64,000 bases of DNA from Caulobacter vibrioides OR37 (GCF_000372645.1 NZ_APMP01000003.1:124029-188028), one strand, 5' to 3'; positions 18,793 through 28,142 are shown, numbered from the stretch's first letter. Notes: generated by a model not told the origin, from the sequence alone. Made by a program: numbers and translations.

Positions 18793-19746
18793 TCAGCCCT
18801 TGGCCGCGTCGGCCACGAAGGCGACCGCGCGCACGATATGGTCGGCGAAGCGGCGGCCGATCAGCAGGGTGTGGGTGGCGGCCTCGACGTGATCGACCAG
18901 GCCGTGCTGGGATGCCTGGGCGGGGGCCGATTGCAGCGCCTTGAACGCCTCACGCCCCTTCACCGGGCCGGCGGTGACCACGGCCACCGGCCACTTGGGA
19001 TCGTAGGGCGGCTGGGCGCCGGCCTGGGCCGAGGCCTGGGGCCACAGCGCAACCTCGTCGGCCGCCGTGCGATTGTGACGCGCATTGGCGAAGGCCCAGC
19101 CCTTCTCGGCCTTGGCGGCCGGCGGCAGGTCGATCTTGTCGCCCAGGCGCGTGTGGATCAGCGGCTTGTAAAGCCCCAGGGCGGCCCCGCGCGCGGCCCA
19201 TTTCGAGACGCTGGCGAAGACCTCGATGAAGTTGCGGATCCGGGGATCCTGGGCGGCTTCCGGCGTCGCGGCGTCGACCAGGACCAGGCCCGCGACCTTG
19301 TCCGGATTGCGCCCGGCGAACTCGCGCAGCCGCAGGCCGGCCATCGAGTGGCCGACCAGGATGTAGGGGCCCGGCTCGTCCGAGGCGGCGATCAGCTTCT
19401 CGAAGTCGGAGACGATGGCCAGGCCGTCGCGAGGGCTGGGGCCAGGCGGGGAATAGCCCATGCCGGCCCGATCATAGGCGCAGGACCGCCAGCCGGCGCC
19501 GGTCAGGGCTTCCTGGGTCGCGCCCCAGTCGGCGGCGAAGCCGAACGCCCCCGCCTCCAGCCAGACCACGGGACGATCGCTCTTGGGCCCTTCGCAGACC
19601 AGTCGCAGCGAACGCCCCGGCTCGATCTCGACCATCCGCCCCCGAGGCTTGGGCGCCCCCGCGGCGCTCATCAGCCCGCCGACGGCGATATACGAGACGA
19701 CGAGAAGCGCGAAGCCGGCGGCGCCGCGACCGAGGAACTGGATCAT
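18793..19746 (-). CDS. Alpha/beta hydrolase, membrane-anchored or secreted
   Basis: The product is 317 residues. An N-terminal hydrophobic helix (AAGFALLVVSYIAVGGL, about 9-25) suggests a signal anchor. The hydrolase core shows AYDRAGMGYS, nucleophile Ser in VGHSMAGLRLREFA, and a late His in VDHVEAATHTLL. The fold covers esterases, lipases and haloalkane-type enzymes, and the substrate cannot be inferred. The gene runs toward rpsU, with a shared hairpin between. Upstream lies a pair of palindromes that separates it from the M23 peptidase gene. Confidence 0.85.
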   Translation of the reverse strand: MIQFLGRGAAGFALLVVSYIAVGGLMSAAGAPKPRGRMVEIEPGRSLRLVCEGPKSDRPVVWLEAGAFGFAADWGATQEALTGAGWRSCAYDRAGMGYSPPGPSPRDGLAIVSDFEKLIAASDEPGPYILVGHSMAGLRLREFAGRNPDKVAGLVLVDAATPEAAQDPRIRNFIEVFASVSKWAARGAALGLYKPLIHTRLGDKIDLPPAAKAEKGWAFANARHNRTAADEVALWPQASAQAGAQPPYDPKWPVAVVTAGPVKGREAFKALQSAPAQASQHGLVDHVEAATHTLLIGRRFADHIVRAVAFVADAAKG

Positions 19747-19804
19747 GCCGTCAATGTAGTGGCGGTTTGTGACGCGTCGAGCAAGGTCGCGCCGTCGTCG
19801 GAGC

Positions 19805-19920
19805 TTTAGAGCCCTTCCGATCCGACTGATCCAATCCGATCGGATAAAAGGGCTCTAAATCAAAAGTTCAGAGCATTTTTCGACCGATAGCCGTTTCACA
19901 CCTATCGGAAAATGCTCTAG
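19805..19920. repeat. Two adjacent TAGAGC-type palindromes
   Basis: Palindrome 1 has TTTAGAGCCCTT (19805-19816) pairing with AAGGGCTCTAAA (19848-19859), plus an inner TCCGATC/GATCGGA pair. Palindrome 2 has AGAGCATTTT (19870-19879) pairing with AAAATGCTCT (19909-19918), plus an inner CGATAG/CTATCG pair. Both begin with the same AGAGC edge. The end of palindrome 2 overlaps the stop codon of the M23 peptidase gene (19917-19919). The layout matches the block at 56879-56992. AGAGC...GCTCT palindromes of this kind are scattered between genes in alphaproteobacterial genomes. Confidence 0.85.
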
Positions 19921-20690
19921 CCAGCCTGCACGGCGATCCGCGCGCGGACACGGCCGTTCCTTAGATGCGCGACCTTGATCGCGCCAGGCTTGGCGCCGAC
20001 CCCCTGGGGCCAGGTCGACACGGTGGCCCGGCGCACCTTGCGCGAGACCTTGGCGGCGGCCTTCAGCGGCAGGTCGTCGGCCTTGGCGAAACTCTGTCCC
20101 AGGAAGAAGCTGGGGTTCAGCGGCTTCTTGCCCTGACGGATCTCGAAATGCAGGTGCGATCCGGTGGAGTGGCCGGTGTTGCCGACATAGGCCAGCACGT
20201 CGCCGCGATGCAGATAGGCGCCGCGACGGACGCCCTTGGCCTGGGCCGACAGATGGGCGTACAGGCTGGTCAGGCCGCCCTTGTGCACGATCTCGACGAA
20301 GCGGCCGTAAGAGGAACTGATCCCCGTGCGGATCACCACGCCGTCGGCGGCCGCCTTGACGGCCGCGCCGCTGGGGGCGGCGATGTCGACGCCCTCGTGC
20401 AGACGGCCGTTCTCTTCCCAGGGCAGTTGGCGCAGACCGAACGGCGAGTTGATCACGCGCCCCGGCAAGGGCGCGTCGAAACGGAAGGCCGGCGGCGGGG
20501 GCGGCGTCGCCTCGGCCTTCTCGACGGGCGCTGGGGCGGGCGCCAGCGTCGGGCGCATCTCCATCTGGGCGACCCACTGGCCCAGCATCAAGGCCCCGTT
20601 CAAGGCGCCGGCCATGGCCGCCACGCCGAGGGCCGTGATGAAGGCGACGCGCAGGGACGTGGACTGAAGCGCCAGGCTCTTGGGGGTCAA
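19917..20690 (-). CDS. M23 (LytM-type) peptidase, membrane-anchored
   Basis: The product is 257 residues from a TTG start at 20690, which has a GAGGT ribosome site 7 bases upstream. An ATG at 20753 in the same frame would add 21 residues but has a weak site. One N-terminal membrane helix (VAFITALGVAAMAGALNGA) and a proline-rich linker precede the peptidase domain. Zinc ligands lie in NSPFGLR, LHEGVDIAAPSG and GHSTGSHLHFEIR, all intact, so it is likely an active endopeptidase that cuts peptidoglycan cross-links in the periplasm. Its TAG stop is supplied by the palindrome block at 19805-19920. Confidence 0.88.
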   Translation of the reverse strand: MTPKSLALQSTSLRVAFITALGVAAMAGALNGALMLGQWVAQMEMRPTLAPAPAPVEKAEATPPPPPAFRFDAPLPGRVINSPFGLRQLPWEENGRLHEGVDIAAPSGAAVKAAADGVVIRTGISSSYGRFVEIVHKGGLTSLYAHLSAQAKGVRRGAYLHRGDVLAYVGNTGHSTGSHLHFEIRQGKKPLNPSFFLGQSFAKADDLPLKAAAKVSRKVRRATVSTWPQGVGAKPGAIKVAHLRNGRVRARIAVQAG

Positions 20691-21025
20691 ACCGCTACCT
20701 CTTCGTCGTTCGGCCAGGCGAGAGAACCGCGCGCTCGGACAAGCTCCTCTCATGGCCCAGCTTTCGGGATGATGAATCGAGGGCGGTCTATCTCCCCGCT
20801 ATGGGGCGAAAGCGGGGCGCGGCTTAACCATTCGTTCACCACGCCGATCAATCCACGTGAACCGACATGTATTCGTCACAGATTACGGAACGTTCATATA
20901 TTAAATGGACGTCATTCTATTAATTACACGTCATGAATGAGGTGTAACGGGACTTCGCCAATGCTTGGGAATACACAGTATTCATCGGCGCACGGAACAG
21001 CGCCCAACCAGAGGGATACTTCAAA
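20691..21025 (+). other. AT-rich upstream region of the UrcA gene
   Basis: This 335-base gap has no supported gene. It carries a small GC hairpin near 20800 (CCCCGCTATGGGGCG) and a run of AT-rich sequence around 20895-20935. A CtrA-type site lies at 20824. It probably holds the promoter of the UrcA gene, and perhaps a long leader. Confidence 0.5.
20824..20838 (+). promoter_or_regulatory. CtrA-like site upstream of the UrcA gene
   Basis: TTAACCATTCGTTCA reads TTAA-N7-TTCA, one mismatch from the CtrA consensus TTAA-N7-TTAA. It lies about 200 bases before the gene start, so it would need a long leader or act on a nearby promoter. Confidence 0.35.
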
Positions 21026-21379
21026 ATGCGCAAGTTCGTCACCCGTATCGCCACCGTCGCCAGCCTGACCCTGGCCGCCGTCCCGGCCCTTGGCCTGACC
21101 CAAGCCGCCAGCGCCGCCCCCCGCGAACCGGTCGCCCGCGTCGCCTTCGGCGACCTGAACCTCTCCCAGCCCGCCCAGGCCGCGATCTTCAAGGCGCGCG
21201 TCGACGCCGCCGGCGAGAAGCTGTGCCGCGAACGGATCAACGCTGGCCTGACGTCGCTGCCGCTGCGCGGCTGCATGGGCGAAGTCCATCGCGAAGTCGA
21301 TCGCCAACTGTCGGACAATCAGCGCCAAGCCCTGACCGTCGCCGCCCGCGCCTCGGCCAGCCAGATGGCCGCCCGGTGA
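21026..21379 (+). CDS. UrcA family secreted protein
   Basis: The product is 117 residues. A signal peptide ends AASA-APRE (about residue 31). The mature domain has the UrcA pattern ARVAFGDLNLSQPAQAAIFK, then a pair of conserved cysteines (KLCRER and LRGCMGEV) that probably form a disulfide, and an alanine-rich C-terminal helix. UrcA proteins are small periplasmic proteins of unknown role, common in Caulobacterales and Sphingomonadales. It is alone, with its own terminator. Confidence 0.88.
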   Translation: MRKFVTRIATVASLTLAAVPALGLTQAASAAPREPVARVAFGDLNLSQPAQAAIFKARVDAAGEKLCRERINAGLTSLPLRGCMGEVHREVDRQLSDNQRQALTVAARASASQMAAR

Positions 21380-21421
21380 TCGCAAGGCCGCGTCCCAACA
21401 CCCACCTCCCCGCACCCCGCG

Positions 21422-21456
21422 ACAGAGGCCCCAGGCGATCCCTGGGGCCTCTGTTT
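21422..21456 (+). terminator. Terminator after the UrcA gene
   Basis: The stem ACAGAGGCCCCAGG (21422-21435) pairs with CCTGGGGCCTCTGT (21440-21453) and is followed by TTATTC. The loop is four bases (CGAT) plus one. Confidence 0.85.
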
Positions 21457-21517
21457 ATTCAGGATTGCATCGGGGCTATAAATCACTTATAGGTTGATTT
21501 CAACAACGAGACATCGC

Positions 21518-21784
21518 GTGCCGATTATTTCGACCTTCTTCGGCATCGTCATCAGGATCTACTTCAGCGATCACAACCCGCCTCATCTGCATGCCGAGTA
21601 TCAAGAATATGAGGCCATGTTCGACATTCGAACCTGTGAGGTCCTAGAGGGGCAGCTACCGCGCCCTCAAAAAATCAAGGTGGTTCGTTGGATCCGGGCC
21701 CATCAAGTTGAATTGGCGGACAATTGGGATCGGGCGTACAATGACCGTCCGACGTTTCGGATCCAGGGACTGGACCAACCGTGA
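21518..21784 (+). CDS. DUF4160 domain protein
   Basis: The product is 88 residues from GTG at 21518 (family start MPxIS; here VPIISTFFGIVIRIYFSDHN). The signature FSDHNPPHLHAEYQEYEAMF and the later WIRAHQVELADNWDRA define DUF4160. The function is unknown. GC content is clearly below that of the surroundings. Its stop overlaps the start of the DUF2442 gene by four bases (GTGA), so the two are translationally coupled. This pair recurs in many genomes and has been suspected of being toxin-antitoxin-like, which is not shown. Confidence 0.88.
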   Translation: MPIISTFFGIVIRIYFSDHNPPHLHAEYQEYEAMFDIRTCEVLEGQLPRPQKIKVVRWIRAHQVELADNWDRAYNDRPTFRIQGLDQP

Positions 21785-22062
21785 CCATCAAGCTCGTCAA
21801 GGCTGTGCGCGTTAAGGCCGTTCCGGGCTACAAGCTCGACATCGCCTTCTCGGACGGTTCGTTCGGCGTATTCGACTTCAGCGACATCAAAACGTCCCGG
21901 GGCGAGATGGCGCTCCCCCTGCACGACGAAACCTTCTTCGCCCGCGTCTTCCTGGAAGAAGGCGCCCCGACCTGGCCCAACGGCTACGATGCCGACCCCA
22001 GCAACATCCGCATGAAACTCGAGGCCGCCGGAACACTTCGCACCGAGGGCGCGGCGGCCTGA
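21781..22062 (+). CDS. DUF2442 domain protein
   Basis: The product is 93 residues from GTG at 21781, which overlaps the DUF4160 stop. The pattern AVPGYKLDIAFSDGSFGVFDFSD, then FARVFLEEGAPTWPNGYDADP, is the DUF2442 fold, a small beta-rich domain. It probably forms a complex with its coupled partner or acts as its antidote; this is inference from gene arrangement. Base composition rises back to the local average in this gene. Confidence 0.88.
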   Translation: MTIKLVKAVRVKAVPGYKLDIAFSDGSFGVFDFSDIKTSRGEMALPLHDETFFARVFLEEGAPTWPNGYDADPSNIRMKLEAAGTLRTEGAAA

Positions 22063-22063
22063 A

Positions 22064-22096
22064 CGAAAAAGGCCCCGGCGTCTCCGCCAGGGCCTT
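22064..22096 (-). terminator. Terminator of the transhydrogenase operon
   Basis: AAGGCCC-GGCG (22069-22080) pairs with CGCC-GGGCCTT (22085-22096). Read on the minus strand, the stem is followed by a TTTTTCG run. It lies between the convergent DUF2442 gene and pntB. Confidence 0.78.
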
Positions 22097-22120
22097 CGGC
22101 GTTTCGCTCCAGAACGAGCC

Positions 22121-23539
22121 CTACAGCCCCTTCACGATGCCCTCGACCATCTTCTTGGCGTCGGCGAACAGCATCATCGTGTTGTCCTTGAAGAACAGCT
22201 CGTTCTCGACGCCGGCATAGCCCGAGGACATGCCGCGCTTGACGAACAGCACCGTGCGGGCCTTCTCGACGTCCAAGATCGGCATCCCGAAGATGGCGCT
22301 GGTGGGGTCGGTCTTGGCGGCCGGATTGGTGACGTCATTGGCGCCGATCACGAAGGCCACGTCGGCCGTCGAGAACTCGCTGTTGATGTCCTCCAGCTCG
22401 AAGACCTCGTCATAGGGGACATTGGCCTCGGCCAGCAGCACGTTCATGTGGCCCGGCATCCGGCCCGCGACCGGGTGGATGGCGTACTTCACCTCGACGC
22501 CCTCCTCCTTCAGCTTGTCGGCCATTTCGCGCAGGGCGTGCTGGGCCTGGGAGACGGCCATGCCGTAGCCCGGGACGATGATCACCTTGCTGGCGTTCTT
22601 CATGATGAAGGCCGCGTCGTCGGCGCTACCCTGCTTGACCGGGCGCGTCTCGACCTTGCCGCCCGCGCCGGCCGCCGCCGCGTCGGCGCCGAAGCCGCCC
22701 AGGATCACCGAGACGAAGCTGCGGTTCATGCCCTTGCACATGATGTAGGACAGGATCGCGCCCGACGAGCCGACCAGGGCGCCGGTGATGATCAGGGTGG
22801 TGTTCTCCAGCGTGAAGCCCAGGGCCGCCGCCGCCCAGCCGGAATAGCTGTTCAGCATCGACACCACGACGGGCATGTCCGCGCCGCCGATCGGGATGAT
22901 CAGGGTGACGCCGATCAGCAGGCTGAGGGCGAAGATGCCCCAGAAGGCCCAGATGGCGTGACCGCCGCTGACCACCAGCACCACGATCAGCGCCACGATG
23001 GCGGCCGCGATCAGGATATTCAGCAGGTGACGAGCCGGCAGCAGGATCGGCGCGCCGCCCATGTTGCCGTTCAGCTTGGCGAAGGCGATGACCGAGCCGG
23101 TGAAGGTGATCGCGCCGATGGCCAGGCCCAGCGACAGCTCGATCAGGCTCTTCAGCTGCACCGAGCCGTCCGGCAGGGCGATGTGATAGGCGCCGGGCGT
23201 GTAGATGGCGGCCACGGCCACCAGGCAGGCGGCCATGCCGACCAGCGAGTGGAAGGCGGCGACCAGCTGCGGCATCGAGGTCATCGGCACCTTGCGGGCG
23301 ATCACCGCGCCCACGCCGCCGCCGACGGCGACGCCGGCGATGATAAGGCCCAGGGTCACCGGGTCCAGCGCCCCCTGGCCCCACAGGGTGGCCAGGGTGG
23401 TCAGCACGGCGATGGTCATGCCGACCATGCCGTAGGTGTTGCCCTTGCGGCTGGTCTCGGGGCTGGAAAGCCCGCGCAGCGCCAGGATGAACAGCACCCC
23501 GGAAACGAGGTACAGGATGGCGGCGAGATTGGCGTTCAT
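22121..23539 (-). CDS. pntB: NAD(P) transhydrogenase subunit beta
   Basis: The product is 472 residues. About nine membrane helices (residues 1-260) carry the proton channel, followed by the NADP-binding domain III (about 300-472; IVPGYGMAVSQAQHALREM, HPVAGRMPGHMNVLLAEA, VIGANDVTNPAAK, KRGMSSGYAGVEN). With the two alpha subunits it couples proton entry to hydride transfer from NADH to NADP, supplying NADPH. It is the last gene of the operon, with its own GGGGGAA ribosome site. Confidence 0.97.
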   Translation of the reverse strand: MNANLAAILYLVSGVLFILALRGLSSPETSRKGNTYGMVGMTIAVLTTLATLWGQGALDPVTLGLIIAGVAVGGGVGAVIARKVPMTSMPQLVAAFHSLVGMAACLVAVAAIYTPGAYHIALPDGSVQLKSLIELSLGLAIGAITFTGSVIAFAKLNGNMGGAPILLPARHLLNILIAAAIVALIVVLVVSGGHAIWAFWGIFALSLLIGVTLIIPIGGADMPVVVSMLNSYSGWAAAALGFTLENTTLIITGALVGSSGAILSYIMCKGMNRSFVSVILGGFGADAAAAGAGGKVETRPVKQGSADDAAFIMKNASKVIIVPGYGMAVSQAQHALREMADKLKEEGVEVKYAIHPVAGRMPGHMNVLLAEANVPYDEVFELEDINSEFSTADVAFVIGANDVTNPAAKTDPTSAIFGMPILDVEKARTVLFVKRGMSSGYAGVENELFFKDNTMMLFADAKKMVEGIVKGL

Positions 23540-23567
23540 TGTTCTATTTCCCCCTGCTCTCGCCCGC

Positions 23568-23903
23568 TCACTTCTTCTCTTTCTTCTTGTACATCGCCAG
23601 CATCCGCTGGGTGACCAAGAAGCCGCCGAAGATGTTGACCGCCGCGAAGCCCGCGGCGATCGCGCCGGCTCCCTTGGAGATCCAGGTCGAGCCGGCGACC
23701 GCGCCGCCGGCCAGGTCGCTATTGGCGCCGTGGGCGGCCGCCGCCAGGAGGGCGCCGACGATGATCACCGACGAGATGGCGTTGGTGACGGCCATCAGCG
23801 GCGTGTGCAGCGCGGGCGTCACGCTCCAGACGACGTAGTAGCCGACGAAGATGGCGAGCACGAAGATCGCCAGACGGAACACGGTGGGGTCGACGGCTTC
23901 CAT
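23568..23903 (-). CDS. pntAB: NAD(P) transhydrogenase alpha-2 (membrane part)
   Basis: The product is 111 residues with three to four membrane helices. The sequence [29 protein letters not shown] is the conserved domain II part of PntA. In alphaproteobacteria the alpha subunit is split, and this is the C-terminal, membrane half. The lysine-rich end (YKKKEKK) faces the cytoplasm. It lies between pntAA and pntB with short gaps (25 and 28 bases), in one operon. Confidence 0.96.
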   Translation of the reverse strand: MEAVDPTVFRLAIFVLAIFVGYYVVWSVTPALHTPLMAVTNAISSVIIVGALLAAAAHGANSDLAGGAVAGSTWISKGAGAIAAGFAAVNIFGGFLVTQRMLAMYKKKEKK

Positions 23904-23928
23904 GGGAGCCTCCCTTTCGATGCTGGAG

Positions 23929-25065
23929 TTAGGCGGTCTTCAAATTCGGATGCACGATCGCGCCGCCGCGCGTGACGACAGCGGCCTGCAGGATCTCGTC
24001 CTCGAAGTTGGGCGCGAACTCCCCCTCCTTCGTCGTGAACAGGGTCGAGAGGGCCACCAGGTTGCGGGCGTAGAGCGCGCTGGCGTCGGCGGCGATGCGG
24101 CCGGGCAGGTTGGCGTGGCCGAGGATCTTCACCCCATTGGCGGTGACGACCGTCTCGTTTAGCTTGGCCCCCTCGACATTGCCGCCCTGCTCGATGGCCA
24201 GGTCGACCAGGATCGAGCCCGGACGCATCGAGGCGACCTGGGCGGCGCTGACCAGTTTCGGGGCCGGACGACCGGGGATCAGGGCCGTGGTGATGACGAT
24301 GTCCTGCTTGGCGATGTGGCTGGAGACCAGCTCGGCCTGCTTGGCCTGGTATTCCTTGGACATCTCCTTGGCGTAACCGCCGGCGGTCTGGGCGTTCTTG
24401 AACTCCTCGTCCTCGACGGCCAGGAACTTGGCGCCCAGCGACTCGACCTGCTCCTTGGTGGCGGGGCGCACGTCGGTGGCGGTGACCACCGCGCCCAGAC
24501 GGCGGGCGGTGGCGATGGCCTGCAGGCCGGCGACCCCCACGCCCATGATGAATACCTTGGCCGCGGCGACGGTGCCGGCGGCGGTCATCATCATCGGCAG
24601 GGCCTTGCCATAGGCCTCGGCGCCCTCGATCACCGCGCGGTAGCCGGCGAGGTTGGCCTGGGACGAGAGCATGTCCATCACCTGGGCGCGGGTGATGCGC
24701 GGGATGAACTCCATGGCGATCGCGGTCGCGCCGGCCTTGGCCAAGGCGTCCAGCGTCTCCTTGTCCTGGTAGGGATTGAGCGCGGCGGCGACGATCGCGC
24801 CGCTCTTCAGGGCCGCGATCTCGGTGGCTTCCGGCGCGCGGACCTTGAACAGGACGTCGGCGTCCTTCAGGGTCTCGGCGGCGGTCTTGGCGATCTTGGC
24901 GCCGGCCGCTTCGTAGTCGGCGTCCGGATAGGACGCGGCCGTCCCGGCGCCGGCCTGAACCACGACCGAGAAGCCAGCGGCGGCCAGCTTCTTGACGGTC
25001 TCAGGCGTGGCCGCGACCCGCGTCTCGTTCGCGCGGGTTTCTTTCGTGACGGCGATGACGGCCAT
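23929..25065 (-). CDS. pntAA: NAD(P) transhydrogenase alpha-1 (NAD-binding)
   Basis: The product is 378 residues, soluble domain I. It shows the alanine-dehydrogenase-like motifs [20 protein letters not shown], the Rossmann loop [21 protein letters not shown] and the [15 protein letters not shown] segment [15 protein letters not shown]. It binds NADH and passes hydride to the NADP domain of PntB. I prefer the ATG at 25065 (MAVIAVTKE), because a GGGGAGGG site is 7-8 bases before it, whereas the ATG at 25071 is only one base from that site. Confidence 0.95.
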   Translation of the reverse strand: MAVIAVTKETRANETRVAATPETVKKLAAAGFSVVVQAGAGTAASYPDADYEAAGAKIAKTAAETLKDADVLFKVRAPEATEIAALKSGAIVAAALNPYQDKETLDALAKAGATAIAMEFIPRITRAQVMDMLSSQANLAGYRAVIEGAEAYGKALPMMMTAAGTVAAAKVFIMGVGVAGLQAIATARRLGAVVTATDVRPATKEQVESLGAKFLAVEDEEFKNAQTAGGYAKEMSKEYQAKQAELVSSHIAKQDIVITTALIPGRPAPKLVSAAQVASMRPGSILVDLAIEQGGNVEGAKLNETVVTANGVKILGHANLPGRIAADASALYARNLVALSTLFTTKEGEFAPNFEDEILQAAVVTRGGAIVHPNLKTA

Positions 25066-25188
25066 CGGCATACCCTCCCCAGAGCGCTGTTACCCCAGCA
25101 GCATGACGGGCTCTCTAGGGGATAGTCTTGCCTCTTGTCGAGGCATGACGTGCAGGTCAGGGCAAAAATATGCCGTTGGCCACCGGTG

Positions 25189-25419
25189 TCAGTGCGCCGA
25201 GCCAGGCTTTTCCTTCAGGGCCATCACGCCGACGGCCACCAGCACCGCGGCGGCGATGAGGCTGCCGATGAAGCCCGTGGGGGTGCAGAACAGCAGGGTG
25301 ATGAACAGCAGGAGCGTGGCGATCGCCAGCGAGCCCCACTTGGTCATCTTGCCGAACGCGGCATAGGTCGCGGCTTGCTCGTGGATGTCCATTTCACCGC
25401 GGTGATAGTCGCCGGCCAT
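25189..25419 (-). CDS. aa3-type cytochrome c oxidase subunit IV
   Basis: The product is 76 residues. The pattern MAGDYHRGEMDIHEQAATYA, then FGKMTKWGSLAIATLLLFIT, matches the small bacterial subunit IV family of aa3 oxidases: a short amphipathic N-terminus and, here, two hydrophobic helices. I start at 25419, behind a GAGGAAG ribosome site. The catalytic oxidase subunits are not in this window. It may be read from its own promoter upstream of the transhydrogenase operon. Confidence 0.85.
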   Translation of the reverse strand: MAGDYHRGEMDIHEQAATYAAFGKMTKWGSLAIATLLLFITLLFCTPTGFIGSLIAAAVLVAVGVMALKEKPGSAH

Positions 25420-25480
25420 GTGTCTTCCTCGAAAGAACTGAAATCCCAGAGTTCGCCGATACAACGCGGAAGCCGAACGC

Positions 25481-26476
25481 TCAAGCGCGCGTGTGAGCCC
25501 AGGCCTCGGAGACGAAGCGCGCGCGCACCGCCGCGACGGCCTGGTCGACCGTGATATCGGCGATTCGCCCCGCCCCGCCGTCCAGCCGCGACAGCCATTT
25601 CGAATAGGCCGGCACCGGCGCGGTGCCCATCAGGCCCACGCAAGGCGTGCCGACGGCGGCGGCGACGTTCAGCGCGCCCGAGTCGTTGCCCAGGAACCCC
25701 GCCGACAGCGCGATCAGCGCCGCCGACTGGTCCAGCGGCAGGTCGCAGGCCACGATATTGTTCGGCAGGTCGCCGATCGCGGCCTTGGCGGCGTCGGCTT
25801 CATGCGGGCCGCCGACCCAGAATACCGTGCCGAACAGGTCCGCGAGCCGCCTGGCCGTCTCGGCGAAGCGCTCGGCCGGCCAGGTGCGCGCGGGCTCGCT
25901 GGCCCCGATCCCCAGGCAGAGCCAGGGACCGGGCTGGTCGGCGTACCGGGCCTTGACCGTCGCCACCGCCTCGGGATCCAGCTTCAGCGCCGGTTCGCGG
26001 CTGGTCACGACCAGGCCATGGGCCGCCTCGAAGGCCGCCAGCTTGTCGATCCTGTGAGCGGGCCGCATGGCCTTGGGCAGGAACGGACCCCGGTTCAGCC
26101 AGCGCTCCTGGCCGTGACCCAGGCCAAAGCCGCGCCGCTCGGGCGCGCCGGCCAGGGCGGCGGCGATGGCGGGTCGGTCGATCTTTTCCAGGATCCAGAC
26201 GGCGCGCGGCCTCTCGGCCTTGCAGAGCCGATAGAAGTCGATCGTCTCGCGAACGCCCTTGAGCCTGTCCTTGTAGTGCGGGGCGTACAGCACGCGGGCC
26301 ACGCTGGGCTCGACCGCCAGCACCTCGGCCGCCCGGCTGGACGGCCGCGCGACCAGCACCACCCGCCCCTCCGGCGTCGTCGCCGCGATCGCCCGGATGG
26401 TCGGCAGATGCCACATCAGGTCGCCGATCCCGCGATCGGGCGCGTAGACGAGAACGGGGCCGGAAGGGCTGCTCAA
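25481..26476 (-). CDS. GT9 family (heptosyltransferase-like) glycosyltransferase
   Basis: The product is 331 residues if it starts at TTG 26476. The core VLVYAPDRGIGDLMWHLPTI, then GIGASEPARTWPAERFAE, FWVGGPHEADAA and LSAGFLGNDSGALNVAAAVG, fits GT9 enzymes that add ADP-heptose-type sugars to lipopolysaccharide core on the cytoplasmic face. The N-terminus is uncertain: ATG at 26512 lies inside a palindrome (CCTCTCTC/GAGAGAGG) and GTG at 26496 is also possible. A GGAGA motif upstream favours the short form. No other core genes are adjacent. Confidence 0.82.
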   Translation of the reverse strand: MSSPSGPVLVYAPDRGIGDLMWHLPTIRAIAATTPEGRVVLVARPSSRAAEVLAVEPSVARVLYAPHYKDRLKGVRETIDFYRLCKAERPRAVWILEKIDRPAIAAALAGAPERRGFGLGHGQERWLNRGPFLPKAMRPAHRIDKLAAFEAAHGLVVTSREPALKLDPEAVATVKARYADQPGPWLCLGIGASEPARTWPAERFAETARRLADLFGTVFWVGGPHEADAAKAAIGDLPNNIVACDLPLDQSAALIALSAGFLGNDSGALNVAAAVGTPCVGLMGTAPVPAYSKWLSRLDGGAGRIADITVDQAVAAVRARFVSEAWAHTRA

Positions 26477-26499
26477 GAGCGATCTGTCTCCAACACGAA

Positions 26500-26745
26500 A
26501 ACCCTCTCTCATGGAGAGAGGGAGGGGCCCATCCGACGAACGTCGGGATGGGAGGGTGAGAGGATGCGCACTCTCGGAACAGGACGCGGCGTACCAACGA
26601 TCGGGCGTCGGCGGAAGCTGGGCGCGTGGCGAAGCGATAGAAAGCCTCTGGATTTTCCGGCCGGCGGCGAAACCACTCACCCTCCCACGCCTGCGGCGCG
26701 GGCCCCGCCCTCTCTCGAAAAGAGAGGGATTCCTACCCCCACCCC
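26500..26745. repeat. Dispersed hairpin repeats around the GT9 gene's 5' side
   Basis: CCCTCTCTC/GAGAGAGGG lies at about 26502-26522, CCCATCCGAC/GTCGGGATGGG at 26528-26551, and a second CCCTCTCTCGAAAAGAGAGGG at about 26710-26730, with a CTCACCCTCCCAC segment between. These repeat the hairpin type found at 19-127 and 29720-29839. They fill the gap between the GT9 gene and the hydrolase stop at 26733 and no gene is supported within. Confidence 0.6.
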
Positions 26746-27656
26746 GCCAGCAGCCCCCTCAACCCCGCGACGAAGGCCAGGGGCTGATCGATCATCACGT
26801 GGTGGTCCGCGTCGGGAATGGCCAGGCGGCGCACGTGCGCGGGCATCTGCTCGACCATGTAGTCCAGGGTCTCGGCGTGCATCAGGTTCGACCGCTCGCC
26901 CCACATCAGGGCGGCCGGGCAGGCGATCTCGGGCAACAGCAAGCCCAGATCCGGCATCCGGAAATTGTGCCAGAGCTCCGGATCGAACTTCCACGTCCAG
27001 CCGCCCTCGACTTCCTTCAGAGAGCGTCTGGCGATGAAGTCGGCGATATAGAGGTTCTCGCAGGGTTGGGGCGGGGCGAGGCGGAACCGCGCCAGGGCCT
27101 CCTCCAGCGTCGGATAGACCCGGTTGCCCAGGCCCGAGCGCGGGGGCGGGCCTTTCCAGCGCTTCTCCGGCGGCTGGATGCTGCTGTCGACCATGATCGC
27201 GCCGCGCAGGCGCTCGGGATGGCGCGCGGCGCAATAGAGGGTCGGAAAGCCGCCGAACGAGTGGCCGACCACCATCGGCTTGACGCCGCCCGCCTCCAGG
27301 CCCGCCGCCTCGACCGCCGCGAAGATCTCGGTCGCGAACAGTTCGGCGCTGTAGGCCGACCGCCAGTCGCTGCCGCCCATGCCCGACCACGAGATGGCCG
27401 CCACCCGCCAATCGTTGGCGAAGAAGGGCGCGATGAAGCTCCACCAGTCGGCGTGCGCGCCATTGCCGTGCAGGAACAGCAGGCCCGGCTTGCCGACCCG
27501 CCCCCAGGTCAGGAGTTCGATGTCCGCCCCCTCGACCGCCAGGGCCGAGCGCTCCGGCGTCTGGGCGACGGCGGCCTCGAACCAGGCCGGCGCGGGGGGA
27601 ACCTGGCCGCCGAACGGCGCCAGCGGCGCGGCGAGAGCCGCCTGATCGTCAGCCAT
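26733..27656 (-). CDS. Alpha/beta fold hydrolase
   Basis: The product is 307 residues, soluble. The core shows FLHGNGAHADWWSFIAPFF, SWSGMGGSDW, the nucleophile elbow VVGHSFGGFPTL, an acid in WGERSNLMHA and the catalytic His in IPDADHHVMIDQP. This is a typical esterase/epoxide-hydrolase type enzyme and the substrate is unknown. The start at 27656 lies four bases from the stop of the thioesterase gene upstream, so the two are co-transcribed, perhaps acting on related acyl esters. Confidence 0.88.
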   Translation of the reverse strand: MADDQAALAAPLAPFGGQVPPAPAWFEAAVAQTPERSALAVEGADIELLTWGRVGKPGLLFLHGNGAHADWWSFIAPFFANDWRVAAISWSGMGGSDWRSAYSAELFATEIFAAVEAAGLEAGGVKPMVVGHSFGGFPTLYCAARHPERLRGAIMVDSSIQPPEKRWKGPPPRSGLGNRVYPTLEEALARFRLAPPQPCENLYIADFIARRSLKEVEGGWTWKFDPELWHNFRMPDLGLLLPEIACPAALMWGERSNLMHAETLDYMVEQMPAHVRRLAIPDADHHVMIDQPLAFVAGLRGLLAGWG

Positions 27657-27659
27657 GTC

Positions 27660-28142
<483 letters not shown>

